From the NCBI GenBank assembly GCA_037039685.1, contig JAWNGF010000004.1, positions 3,844,001-3,908,000 of the forward strand: a stretch of 64,000 bases of DNA, in the 5' to 3' direction. Origin of the DNA: Ceratobasidium sp. AG-K. Lineage: Eukaryota; Basidiomycota; Agaricomycetes; Cantharellales; Ceratobasidiaceae. The notes under the pieces are model-generated. The model searched no databases. It was given only the letters and a program-made list of their open reading frames with translations, and was not told where the DNA came from. A program made the translations under genes and the position numbers. The stretch's first letter is position 1; each line of letters begins with the position of its first letter. Positions 11,038 to 21,499 of the stretch are shown here, piece by piece.

Positions 11038-11478
11038 TTGGGGGTCTTTTGTCCTATAATATTTTAACAATACGAAAAGAAGAGTGCAGATATACCAGGG
11101 TCCGGAGCACCACTCTTGCAGGTGTGCTCAACGGCAGTACAAAAGAGAACGTCCAAGGAGGGCCCAAGCTAGAGTCCAAGTTGTCGAGCTCGAGTAGCCA
11201 GAGGAGGAATGGTCGTGGTTTGATGCAGGATCTGAACCATCCCCCGAGGGTTTATATACCCCTGAGGGTTGGGGGGCGGATCTTGTTTATGTTTGGTACC
11301 GACTCCTATTTGTGTCCTCGTGACGGGCAATATTTGCTCTCCTGACGCGGAATGACGATAGCGAATGACGAAGGGCATCGAGCGATGACGAGCGACTTCA
11401 GGAGGTGCCCGTGAATTTTGGCCCTGGGTGTATGCTCGCATGAAGATAGCACAATGATCGATTCAAGAAACATTCATA

Positions 11479-13338
11479 TTAAAGAGGAACATACAACGCA
11501 GTAACCCTGTTATCCAGTTTAAAGCCTTCGTGGCCTGAGCTGACACTAACGTCCCCTAGGGGTTTGATCATCCCGAACCCACGATTGCTGGGGCTAAGCT
11601 TGGGTACGGGTTCCCGCTCATTCGCCAACGAAACGTCAAACTCGGACAGAAGGATAATGATAAATGCCTTGATTTGCGCTAATGCAAAGTGCCGACCCTC
11701 GCACTACCCAAATTCGTCAATGTGGGTTCTCAACAACACACAAAAACTCACGATACTAAATCCACCGCCGAATGGGAAGAACCTCCCTCGGACAGACTCC
11801 TTACCAACTCCTAGGAACCTTGCAGGTTCAAACTCACTTGGGTTGGGGTAGATGGTCGCATCCATGTGGACCCCACGCATGTTGCATACGACCGAGTCGC
11901 CACCAGTGAATGTAAACCCTCCTAAGGCTACTTTTGTGGCAGCAGGTACCCAGCGGACAGAGTACGAATCCGAAGCGATGCGAATGGTCTCATTGACACA
12001 TGCGTCCAAATAAGGCGTCGCGCCCGAATCTCGCACAACTTCCTTCAAGTCACGGCCAGAAGAAACAGCAGCTTTGACTTCCTCCAATATAGGAGTCAGC
12101 CCTTCAGGCCTGCGTAAATGGTACGCAAACAACCAGAATACCGCATACGGAGCATTGGCGAGTAGCGGCCACATCATCCCTAGCGAGTAGGCGGCCAGGT
12201 CTCGAGGACTCCAATCTACGCTTCGTCCTAATTCAACAAAGTCCTTGAGTTGTTCAGACGCGTCTTCAGGCGCACCGGATTCAAAATATTGGGTTAGTCT
12301 GTCGAGAAGGAGTGTACGGGCGGCGATTGTCCCTGGCATGAGCCAAGGAGGAAAGCTAACAGCGAGGAGGGGGACGTTGGTATCGAATGTCTCGAACGCG
12401 GGGGCAGTGATATCGTAGTGTTGGTCGAGGAACGAAGGGCCAAATAACATGGCACAGTCTGCTTTCTGCATGAGGGGGATGACTATGGACAGCAGCGAGG
12501 TGGGAGTGTCCAAAGTGATCGAGTCATGTTTCTCAACCAGGGAACGAGTGTGGCCGATGAAAGAACCAACAAGCGAGTGGACGTTGACGGGAGAGAGATG
12601 TCTAGTAAGATCATAGTCAGAATAGAGAGCACTATGAGTATATGCGCATCAACGCTCACCTATTCTTGGCTACAAGCATGTCCCCAAATATATTCGACCC
12701 CGTAATCACCTCTTCACGCACCGCAAAGATGAGCTGTAAGAACACCGATTGGATCGGAGAACCACTAAACGCCTGAAAACGTGGTCAGTATCACACACGC
12801 GCAGTACAGTGTGTGCACGTACAGCAGTCTGTTTGTAGACCGCGTTGATAAGCTGGGGATTGCCAAGAAATGTGATTAGCTGGATGGAATCTCAGGGTGG
12901 CAAATTACTTGCATCCGTATCTGCAACGTAGTATCTTGTCATCCCAAACGCCTTGACACCAAACATTGGGCCGAGCTCTCGACTACCCAAGAGTCATTCC
13001 ATATGTCTCGCAAATACATGGCATATCACTCACTGGGCCTTGCCATACAGCGCATCCGGATCACGTTGAACCTGCAAGGCAGACCCCAACCATGGCACCC
13101 AATACGGAATCATGGGCGGTTTCCTGCCCCGGCGTGATTGGCTCCTGGACCTCACTCGCCAGAAATACAAGAGCGAGCTAGACGTTAAAAATATGGAGAG
13201 AGCACCTGCAGGTCCTAGCTTGACTTGCGGAATACCGAGGCTGCTTGATAACCACCGCTCAATGTCTTCAGTTAATCTGGCGAGCCAGGCATGAGAGACG
13301 TGTACAAATCTAAAAACCTCTGAGTGCAAAGTGGACAT
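11479..13338 (-). CDS. Cytochrome P450, CYP7/CYP8-like
   Basis: A membrane-anchored haem-thiolate monooxygenase; substrate unknown. Six exons from the start: 13338-13034, 12982-12913, 12852-12823, 12772-12660, 12601-11752, 11703-11479; 530 aa. The N-terminus has a hydrophobic anchor (residues 40-55) and a Pro-rich hinge (KPPMIPYWVPWLG). The I helix reads LLANAPYAVFWLFAYHLRRP, then EEVKAAV; the helix K motif is ETIR, and the haem loop is FPFGGGFSICEGR with the cysteine ligand. The usual I-helix acidic-Thr pair is replaced by Asn-Ala-Pro, as in the CYP7/CYP8 group (sterol 7-alpha-hydroxylases, prostacyclin synthase). Intron 2 (12912-12853) starts with GCAAGT, a consensus GC-AG intron; this model restores DLINAVYK. 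An alternative upstream ATG at 13452 exists, but MSTLHSE at 13338 fits better. Confidence 0.94.
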
Positions 13339-13779
13339 GGCTCTGGGCCAGATTAGAACCTTGCTACGAGAAAAACGGAGATAAGGAGGGGGCACTCCGG
13401 TCAGGTCGTGACAAGTGTCATAAATGTTAATTGATAGATCCGCAGATTTCATCAGGCGCTGTCAGGTACGGCCAGGGAGCCAGTCAGAATCGGGAATTTC
13501 GTCATGGACATGATGCAACCTATAAAAGATAGAAAGAGTAAGCTCGGAGACATTGACAAACCCTCCGCCTTGAAGATAATGAACTGAAAATATACCCTCG
13601 GAGCAATATCATGGAATGGTACCAAGGCTGCTCGCCAGTGATACGGCATACACGCTACATGCAGGTATAAAATACATGCGTGTGCTGCGTGATTATTGAT
13701 TCAATATAGCAAACAGTGCGGGATTGAATAGAGGACAGAATTGTTATTGGTCGAATAACTACACAGTTTTTGATGACGT
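13339..13779. other. Intergenic, P450 promoter side
   Basis: 441 bases between the start of the P450 and the stop of the ACP gene, both on the minus strand. It should hold the P450 promoter and the ACP 3' UTR. A short minus frame at 13452-13649 begins with ATG but has no recognisable features. Nothing else was seen. Confidence 0.4.
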
Positions 13780-14365
13780 TTAATGGGCTACGCGCAAACG
13801 AATCAATAAGGAACTCCAAGGTCAGTTGCGGCATGGCTTACCCTCAGGGGTTTTCGCAATGTAGTCGATTGCTTCGGCACAAATTTAGAATAACAGTAAA
13901 CATATGACAAGTGCGTACTTACCCTGCTGGACGGTCTTGATCTCATCCGCCTCTGCGTCCGGAATCTCGATCGAGAACTCCTGCATTGGAGTCAGTACGC
14001 TCTGTATCATGCAAGCTCCAATACAACACACCTCTTCAATAGCCATGACCGCCTCGACAGCATCGAGGCTGTCGAGTCCAAGATCATCAGTGAACGACGA
14101 CGAGGTCGAAAGCTACAACCCATCTAGCACATCAGAAAACCTCTTATAAGATCGTCTCCGTACATACCTTGGCAGCATCGACCTTCTCAAACGACTTGAT
14201 AACATCCAGGACTCGAGTCTCGATGCTTTCCTTGGACAAGCCCGTAGCAGCCGAGTACGACCTGAACGCAAATGCAGTACGAGCGAATCGAGCAGGAGTG
14301 GCCATAGGGGCGACACGCGCAGTACGTGCGACGTTGAAGACGGAGCGGCGGAGAGCAGCGGACAT
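13780..14365 (-). CDS. ACP1: Mitochondrial acyl carrier protein (NDUFAB1-type)
   Basis: Carries acyl chains on a phosphopantetheine arm in mitochondrial fatty-acid synthesis, and is also a subunit of complex I and of LYR-protein assemblies. Five exons: 14365-14168, 14112-14032, 13980-13923, 13871-13842 and 13787-13780; 124 aa. The first about 45 residues are a typical mitochondrial presequence ([19 protein letters not shown]). The ACP fold follows, with [20 protein letters not shown] carrying the Ser that takes the cofactor, and the C-terminus ends [12 protein letters not shown]. The last coding exon is only eight bases, encoding the final two residues and the stop; without it the frame would end ...TPEGKPCRN. 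The usual fungal ending EAH supports the short exon. ATG 14365 was chosen because the presequence starts there; an upstream in-frame ATG at 14434 would add 23 residues. Confidence 0.95.
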
Positions 14366-14478
14366 GATGATCGTTGCGGGATGAGGTGAGAAGGAAAAGT
14401 CGATTCGGCGGTTATCTGACGCACGTGATGACATAACACATATTATTTAAACGACGATCTCCCTTCCTTCAAGTCAAG
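14366..14478. promoter_or_regulatory. Shared divergent promoter of ACP and bL17m
   Basis: Only 113 bases separate the start codons of two nuclear genes for mitochondrial proteins transcribed in opposite directions. The stretch contains GCACGTGATGACAT (CACGTG at 14422-14427), followed by an AT-rich segment TATTATTTAAAC. One promoter probably serves both genes; co-regulation is inferred. Confidence 0.6.
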
Positions 14479-15460
14479 ATGAAGCATGGGATTGCAGGTA
14501 GAAAGTTGTCGAGGACGTCCTCGCATAGGACGCTCATGCTGAGGTGCGATTGCCGCCCTAGGACATAGGGGCAACCTAACTGTAGATAAATTGATAGGAA
14601 CATGGTATCCTCGCTTTTACAACACGAGCAGATTAAAACCACATTACCAAAGGCAAAAGAGACAGCCAGACTCGCGGAGAAGGTATGATTCTATATTTGT
14701 GTGAGTTTATTGATAGATGCATTTTGACCATTGTAGGTAATCACACTAGCCAAGAAAGGCGACCTCAGCGCAAAACGGGATGCGGAAGCTTTCCTCTTGG
14801 TATGCATACCACCATACACTTCCACCGCTATCTAAAGCTATTTAGAACCCCCACTCCATCATACCAAAACTATTCACAACCTATCGAGAACGATATCTGT
14901 CCCGTCCTGGAGGCTATACTCGTATCTACAAATATGGCTACCGAGAGGGCGACCATGCTCCCCACGCTATTCTTCAGCTCGTCGACGGCCCCCGGGACCT
15001 CAAGTATGAAATGACCGCTCGAGCAGTTGGACGCGAAACGGCTTCGACATTTGCTGCCGAACAGCCTCAGCGATCACTACGAGAAAAGACCAGATTGGCG
15101 GTCCAAAAAGTTCTCAAGTATCGCGGACCAGAGGAAAAGGAGGCGTTCGAAAAGCTGGCACAGGAACATACTGTGCGTGGGTTTATCACCCAGTTTACAA
15201 TGCGCACTTAACAGAATTCCGTAGAACAAACTTTGGCGGAACCTCGAGCATTCTCTGGTCTGCTTGACAGGACAGCCGAGCCAGGGGCAGAGAACGGGAC
15301 AAGGAAACGCCTCGCCGGAGAACGCCTGACCGGGATGAGCACATCCGCAACCGGTCTCCGCCTGGCTAAAGGAGCGCTGGGTCGCAAGCCGGCTCCTCAC
15401 ATACCGCGCTTCTGGCAACGAGGATGGCAGCCAAAGGTCGGACTACCCGATGAATCTTGA
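14479..15460 (+). CDS. MRPL17: Mitochondrial large-subunit ribosomal protein bL17m
   Basis: Homologue of bacterial L17, a protein of the mitochondrial 54S subunit near the exit tunnel (yeast MRPL8 family). Five exons: 14479-14543, 14598-14682, 14737-14799, 14846-15172, 15215-15460; 261 aa. The start MKHGIAGRKLSRTSSHR is the hallmark N-terminus of L17, followed by LMLRNMVSSLLQHEQIKTT and PKAKETARLAEKVITLAKKG. The second half (from residue about 110) is a fungal mitochondrial extension, with a basic C-terminus rich in Arg, Lys and Gly. Bacterial L17 is about 120 aa, so the tail is about 140 aa of extra sequence, which is common in fungal mitoribosomal proteins. It shares a 113-base promoter with the ACP gene. 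Confidence 0.93.
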
Positions 15461-15704
15461 GCTTGTGTCGAGCGGACCAAATCATATAGTATATGCACGG
15501 AGCTGTGTGATCCGAATGAATTCTAGACACGCTACAGGGTTCAAAGTGTCAACGAGAAAACGACCGTGGGCGGACAACTAATCGAGTGCGGGTATGGTAT
15601 AAACAAACTAATGTCCAAGTCGATGCACACGCCAGGTTAAAGCGTCCATGTCAACCGAAAACAGGGAGATGAGAAAAGAATCACAGAAACCGTTGTGCGT
15701 CCGT

Positions 15705-16807
15705 TTATTGCCTGTACTGGTATTGGCCTTGAGTGGGCTCGTCGATGGCCCTATGTGGCTCAGCCAGGGTGCGGTCCGAGTCGAACCGGCCGACGCCATA
15801 GGATGGCTCGGGATCGTACTTTTCGTCATAGCCCGCCGCGCTCTGTTGACGGCGATGTTGAGCCTCGTTGGCGCCCATGGCTGCGCCTGCATGCCAGGAG
15901 TCGGTACTAGGTCGGGGGTTCCAAGCATCGTCAGTGTTGCGATCGTGTAGAGGAATATCAAGGGTAGAGTAGATGCTGTAGTACTTTTTATGGTCGGCGC
16001 GTTGGGACTGGGAATAGAATCGTGTGACCATGAGCAGGTAGCTCTAGACATTGCAATCCATATTAGCGGTTGTAATCTCAAGCCAGTAACCGTGGGTCGT
16101 ACCTGGAAACACGCAAGCGTGACCCACAATCCACCCATAAGTCCAAGAATAACCCAAGTGAACACTTCGCAGATCTGGGCGCCTTCTCCGGTATCATCAC
16201 TCGAAGTCGTACTGGTGCTATCTCCGCGAAAGAATGAAACCTGACAGCGCTTGCTAGCAGCGTCGTGCTTTGTTCCAGAGACAGCGATGAAAGCAGCCGC
16301 CACCCCGAACGCAGCAACTGTGACAATCGAGTTGATCATCACGTATTTATGGAAAAGACCTGCTTTCTCCTATGGTAGAAAGTAATCAGCATCGAAACGA
16401 ATGCAACTAGACCTGGGTGTACAAACTTTGAATACGCCAACAAAACCCAAGAGTTGAGTTCCCGCAACTGCGTAACACGTCGCGGCGAGTAACCATGGAG
16501 CAAGGCTTGGTACCGACGCTCCAACAACTGTCACCATGGTCAGCAAACAGTCTTTTGAGCGCCAAAAGCAAACTCACTAAAGGGAGTGGCGATAGAAAGC
16601 GTGCCAACGACTACTGCTAGGACCTATGCTCGTATGTTAGATGATCTTCCAATCTCTCGAGCGACGCCAACACGTACGAACTGCTCGCCAATGACAGTGT
16701 AAATCCCAACATTGAGAAGCGGAATTGCTATATAAACATTTAGCAAGCCGATATTATATACTTTATGATGGATGCTCACCACAACAACAATACTCGTGGA
16801 GTTTCAT
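15705..16807 (-). CDS. Four-helix membrane protein, conserved fungal type, function unknown
   Basis: Function not known. Six exons: 16807-16780, 16727-16678, 16623-16578, 16527-16427, 16369-16103, 16043-15705; 276 aa, all phases consistent. The start MKLHEYCCCAIPLLNVGIY has a Cys triplet at the edge of the first helix. Four hydrophobic segments follow: about residues 8-45, 50-75, 90-108 and 150-170. Between the last two lies a loop with Cys, Ser and Thr (residues 110-145). The C-terminal 110 residues are hydrophilic, with many Tyr, Asp, Pro and Arg, and are likely cytosolic. The topology recalls tetraspanin-like proteins, but no canonical CCG motif is in the large loop. The next gene upstream on the same strand is also a small membrane protein. 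Confidence 0.82.
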
Positions 16808-17111
16808 GGTGGTGGTGGGCGCTGAGCGATGGATGATATCCTTTGCTGCGGCGAGGCGATGCAGGATCCATTGCTTATGTCAGCTCCCATTTACGGTTGA
16901 CATAACTCAAGGGCGCTTGTCCTCAAGTTCACTCGGCTGGGCAGTCACTCTCAGGCACACAGAATGGGGTGAAACAAGTTCGTTTAGTCATTACAATCAT
17001 TAGGAAACATGTAACAAGTCCAGGCAGTCATCTACTACTAATACAAAGGTAATAATAATAACACAATTTAACACAACACACATAAAGCCCAATAAAGCAA
17101 GAGTAGGGGTT
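16808..17111. other. Intergenic, promoter of the four-helix protein gene
   Basis: 304 bases between two genes on the minus strand. AT-rich tracts with runs of AATAATAATAA occur around 17045-17060. No open frame of interest was seen. Confidence 0.4.
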
Positions 17112-17874
17112 TTACTTGTGAGCAAACGCGCCCACACCAGCGACTCGGGTCGCGATGATGACGATAATCACGATGGCAATGAAAGCGACAGCCGCATAGA
17201 GACATCGCTTGGCCCAGATCAACTCGGTTTGACGGGTCAACCGGTGTTCAGCTCGTTGGTACGCCGGAGATGGGGCAGCGTAACCGGCCTCGACATCCTT
17301 GGGTAACGCCTCGAGTTCAGGGATCGGGTCCGATCTGAGAGGAGACAGCATAATGCAAGCGCCGATTACCCAGAAAGGAGGGAATACTGCAAGGTGCCCA
17401 GGTTAGAAACGTTTGTCCAGACGATAAATATGGGTCAACTCACAGAATCCATACAGGAACAAACTGCGCGCAATAGTCATCGGCTTGGATGTTGGCGCAA
17501 GGTGCTCAGGCGCCTCGTAAGGCGGGGGCGAGGGAGATACCAAGTCACGATTGCGGTCCAAATGCTGCTGAGTGCGGGACGAGCGCTTAGGCGCCGCAGG
17601 CTTGGGTTTGCTCACAGGAGAAGCGGCAAAGAACCCATCAAGCTCGCCAGCGATAACTTGCTTGGTTTCAGGCGCGAGTTGTTTGGGAGCGCTGAGACTG
17701 AAATTAGAATGGACACGCTATGAATTGAAATGAGAGAACACACCTCTTGTCCTTTTTCGAGCTCTTTACTGCCTTGGCAGAGCCAGACTGTTCAGGGAGT
17801 TGAGGTTGGGAGCACTCAATCGCAGTCTCGCTCGAAGCGGCAGAGGCCAAAGTGGTAGTGGAATACGGAGACAT
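17112..17874 (-). CDS. Small protein with two C-terminal membrane segments, function unknown
   Basis: Not assigned to a named family. Three exons: 17874-17744, 17697-17444, 17386-17112; 219 aa in frame. The N-terminal 125 residues are hydrophilic, rich in Ser, Pro and Lys (SPSPPPYEAPEHLAP), so probably disordered and cytosolic. Then comes a hydrophobic stretch, LFLYGFLFPPFWVIGACIML, and after an acidic linker a second one (YAAVAFIAIVIIVIIATRV) near the very C-terminus. The layout suggests a hairpin- or tail-anchored protein. The FPPFW element is striking and likely to be the conserved core. The ATG at 17874 is the first that keeps the frame; longer open sequence upstream is in the same frame, so a longer N-terminus is possible. 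CACGTGATG lies at 18097, about 220 bases upstream. Confidence 0.75.
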
Positions 17875-18644
17875 GACGAATGGTTCCAATGTAATAGAGC
17901 AAGGCGAATGATCGCGTAGGCGGGGGGGCTGGATCGCTGATCTGCAGTCCAGCCGCGTCTCCACGAACGTTTTGTAGCTTTCAGAAAGCGTGTCCAAGGC
18001 ATTCGTGAAAGACACCTTTTTACGAAGTGCAATATGTGACAGCAAGGGTCGAAATGTGACACGGACTTCGGTTTTAGAGCCCAAACGCCGAGGTAGCACG
18101 TGATGTTAACACCGATAATTGATGTCAGCTTGCCATCTCCGGCATCCCTCCAGCCAATCAGCGTTGAGCATGACAGTCGAGCACGTTAAGGATGACGGTG
18201 TAAAGCAGTCGTTTTGTGACGGTAAGGCTCTGAGACCACGCCGTAGGATGTATACTGTGGCCTCATTACTATCATCGCGTTGGGTTCAATCACGTAGAGC
18301 GCGTAGGACTCCTGAGGTGGCCGGTTTATTAAACTCCGAAGAACATAGGCGAAGCACAGGTCTGCGCCTCGAGTGTGAAAGACATAGTGCTGTCGATCAG
18401 AAAATTACCAGCATGTGGTTGGCGTGTTTTTTAAGCCAATGTGATGAGTGAAAGAGAATAAAGCACTAATCATTCAATTTGAATATATTAAAGCAATAGG
18501 GGGCGGCAAGTAAATAGATACAAGACAGGAGAACTTGGGTAGCGAGAGCGATAACGGCACTACAACTATCACGCATACACACAGCCTGGTAAGCAAAGCT
18601 GTGGCGGAAATACCACACTTTGGCAATAAATAAGCTGTTTCAGT
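17875..18644. other. Intergenic region
   Basis: 770 bases with the 5' side of the tail-anchored protein gene, including CACGTG at 18097-18102. A short plus frame (18119-18451) has an ATG near its start but no recognisable features. An AT-rich stretch around 18460-18500 is the only other landmark. Confidence 0.35.
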
Positions 18645-19481
18645 TCAAACACCCCGTTCATTCGAGCCGTGAAGTGAGTAATGTATTCGAGGAGGTGGAC
18701 ACCACATGATCCCTCCCTGAGCCGGCAATATATGCGCGACCGAAATGCCATCTTCGCGACCATCGGCGTCATAGTGTTTTATTACAAATGGTCCATCACG
18801 GCGAGGTCGCGAAACAGAGACGTGCGCTGGCTCGCCTTGAAGACGGAATTGAGCGATCGGCGCCTGTCCTCTCCGCCCATCGAGTTCAAGGCGATGGAGA
18901 GTTTGGACAAACTCTTCGGCCGTAAGCAGCGGTTCGGCTCAGAGATGTTCGAGGCCTCTGAGCATGGAGCGGATGATTGTGATGTACTCGAGGGGGAGCC
19001 CGGTATAGTTCCCGGAGAAGTTGGGGGGTGGAAGGGGGGCGGGGAATGCAGCGTTGAAAATGGGCCTGCTGGCTGCCATGCCAGACAAACCATGGGTACC
19101 CAAGTTCTACCGTAGCCTATTGGCGAGCCAAGTGGAACACCTAGGTGGCTCATTACGAAGGGTATGGCTGAGTACTGGGAGGGATAGGAGGGTAATAAGG
19201 GGAGCGGCTAACGAAGCCCGAGTGAGCTCGAGAAGGTAAAGAGTGGTATTGCGGATCACACATGATATCTGCGCCAGTGTGTTCGATACGGGTAAGGGGG
19301 GTTGGGCGTATGTATCGTGAGCCATGTTGCCGTAACTGGAGGCGTATGAGGTTGAGGATGGATGGCCCGCAATAGACCTAAGTCGCTGAATAGAGCGCTG
19401 GTCAGCGAGTGGATAGCGAACACGAAAGGCATCTGCCAGCTCCTGGTCGTAAGCTTGAGTTGGGGTGTAGGGGAGGGGCAT
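18645..19481 (-). pseudogene. Probable interrupted gene, unknown protein
   Basis: One reading frame on the minus strand looks protein-coding from an ATG at 19481 (MPLPYTPTQAYDQELADAF) to a TGA at 18645, but it is broken. A TAG at 19107-19109 may lie inside an intron, because acceptors flank it (for example CGGTAG). A TGA at 18939-18941 has no intron that could remove it. Good coding sequence lies on both sides: before it, YITIIRSMLRGLEHL; after it, EEFVQTLHRLELDGRRGQ and PRRDGPFVIKHYDADGRE. The family is not recognised. Either a nonsense mutation or a base error is present. Exon limits within 19110-19400 could not be fixed. Confidence 0.4.
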
Positions 19482-21499
19482 GATAATTCTACCGTTGTGG
19501 GAGTTGGCTAGCGTGCATAGTCAAGGGAAATGGCCATTTCACGGGTTATAAACTTGAAAGGCGCCACGGCGAAGCAGGCCCCCCTCACCGCCCGTCGATC
19601 TCGCTGCGCAAAGGTAAAGTGCTTCCTCCGCAGCAAAAAATGGGATTAATCAATAAATGTTGCGTCAGTATGTACAGGAAACCAGTAAATCGGCTCGGTA
19701 ATACTCTTGAGCCCATCGGTATGGGCGAGATATATTCGCCATTTCGGTGAAGACCTATTCAACCGGGTGGTTCTTGGACGGAGAAGTAAATCCCGCCAGG
19801 ACAGCTTTCAGGACTCAGATTCAACCTCGCAATTCAGACCCCGTTTGCAGTGTTCTACAACACTGCCAAGTAGTCAGACATAAGCCCAATTATGGTGTTT
19901 ATGTCTAAACATCTGTCTAGGTTAGCTGTCAGTCTTGATCTCGTTCCTTTGTTAGAGCTGACATTGATTACTTTCCTGATTTGGCGAACATGGGAGTCAC
20001 GGTTCGGCGTCACCGATCTAATAACCGACGCTAAAAGTACAAAGGAGAAGCACCTTTGTCCTACACACTTGGGGTTCAATTTCAGCCATTTTAGTAAACT
20101 TATATCCAGTGCCAAGCATGCCGTCCAGCACGCACGGCTGGCTAAGCTCACCGCGCCTGATTACATGTGCCATTTGACCGTCTCGTCGCCTTCGTATTTC
20201 AAGTCATGAAATGATATGTTGCACGTACCCCAGGATACAAACATGCCTAATGCAATCGTTCAGCGACACACAACACACACGGACGTCGCGCAACATCCGT
20301 TGAATTGCTGTCATCCGGGTCAACATTGCGGCACCCCGGGTGAGTTCCAGTAGGCACAAGCATAAATGCCACAAGATCGACGTCTGGTGTATTAGTACGC
20401 CTAGAGTGCATCCCCGATTGAATGTGGACCCTTCCCGTCAATTGATGACCCGACGTCGTAGTGGCGGATGAATGATACTTTTCGGGTACGCTCGAGGCAG
20501 TGCTCGGACGCTACCATATGAGTGCCAGTGTGCCAGTGTCAACCCGGGCAGCATTGGTCGGCGTAGCATTTTCCGGACGGGTTTGTGCTAATATATATCG
20601 AGACCACGGCCTGTCTTGCCTCTGACAAACGCCCCAGGTGGCAGTGCACTATCCGCAGTGGAAGATGGTGGTCGGCAACGCTGGGTTCTGCGCCCACTTC
20701 CTTGATGCTATAGGATCGGTTCAGGAAATCAATCCCCGCCGACGCCATGTATTAGGGTGGGATAAGAGTTGAGAAGACGAACGTCGTGCCGGCTAATTAA
20801 GAATATGCTGCGAAAGGCGATGGCCATATCGCTTTTCAAAAGTCGCATAGGTGCGCCTCTGTTGGGAATTTTGTATGATTCTCACGGTCTATATTCGATC
20901 ATTTGTCAACAAACTCTCTGAGTGTGGTCGTATGTACCCACCGCGCTCGTGACCACACAGTTTAGGTAGGCTCTCCGGATCCATGCAACAAAATGTTGGT
21001 CATTTGCTGCATAATGCTCTACTTTTGCGAGCCATCCATTGGCGAGCACACAGTTTCCCACAAACTATGTGTAACTGATCATTATCTGGCGAAAGTGGAG
21101 CAAGTAGATCTACTAGCAACACGGCTGCCGCCGAGCACGAGGCGACCCAAGACATTTAACTTAAGCGACTGCCGTTATAGAGCTTCGGATGAAGAACGCC
21201 AGAGAGTCAAGATCAACTATTGCAAACGTTTATTCATATTGAAGATTACTTATGATGGCGGCAGACAGGCGCGTGCGAAGGCAGGTATCGCATACACGAT
21301 ATATGTGGAACATTATACAAAGTGAAACATTGCATAGCGCAGCAGAGCACAAAACACTCGCCCCCGTACGCCGCCGGAGGCAGGTGGAGCCCATGTGGGT
21401 AAGCGCCGGACGATCAATCGCCGGGGCCCTGTCGCAGCACGTTCGCATGTGATTCCGTTGACTCGAAAATGTTGCGGAACTGACCGCCACCCCGTGGGG
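19482..21499. other. Long intergenic stretch
   Basis: About 2 kb without a convincing gene. Short open frames occur on both strands; the best is a 69-codon minus ORF with ATG at 20748 (MASAGIDFLNRSYSIKEVG), ending in a Cys-rich tail (CYADQCCPG). It has no known domain and is too short to support. No tRNA or clear repeat was seen. Confidence 0.3.

Larger units (their letters stand above)
10599..11478. other. Intergenic, convergent, with repeats
   Basis: 880 bases between the stop codons of transporter copy 2 (+) and the P450 (-). It contains a strong inverted repeat (10817-10868), a GGCTCT-rich stretch (10971-11037) and tracts that look like decayed repeat DNA. The inverted repeat starts with TGTCGGGG, which could be an LTR end, but no matching end or target-site duplication was found. 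No convincing gene was seen. Confidence 0.4.

Noticed and set aside
10522..11070. 182-codon minus ORF
   Set aside because: It overlaps the 3' end of transporter copy 2 and its length comes from the GGCTCT repeat tract.
10813..11450. Solo LTR starting TGTCGG
   Set aside because: The start fits an LTR end, but no CA-ended partner, no 4-6 base target duplication and no second copy could be found in the window.
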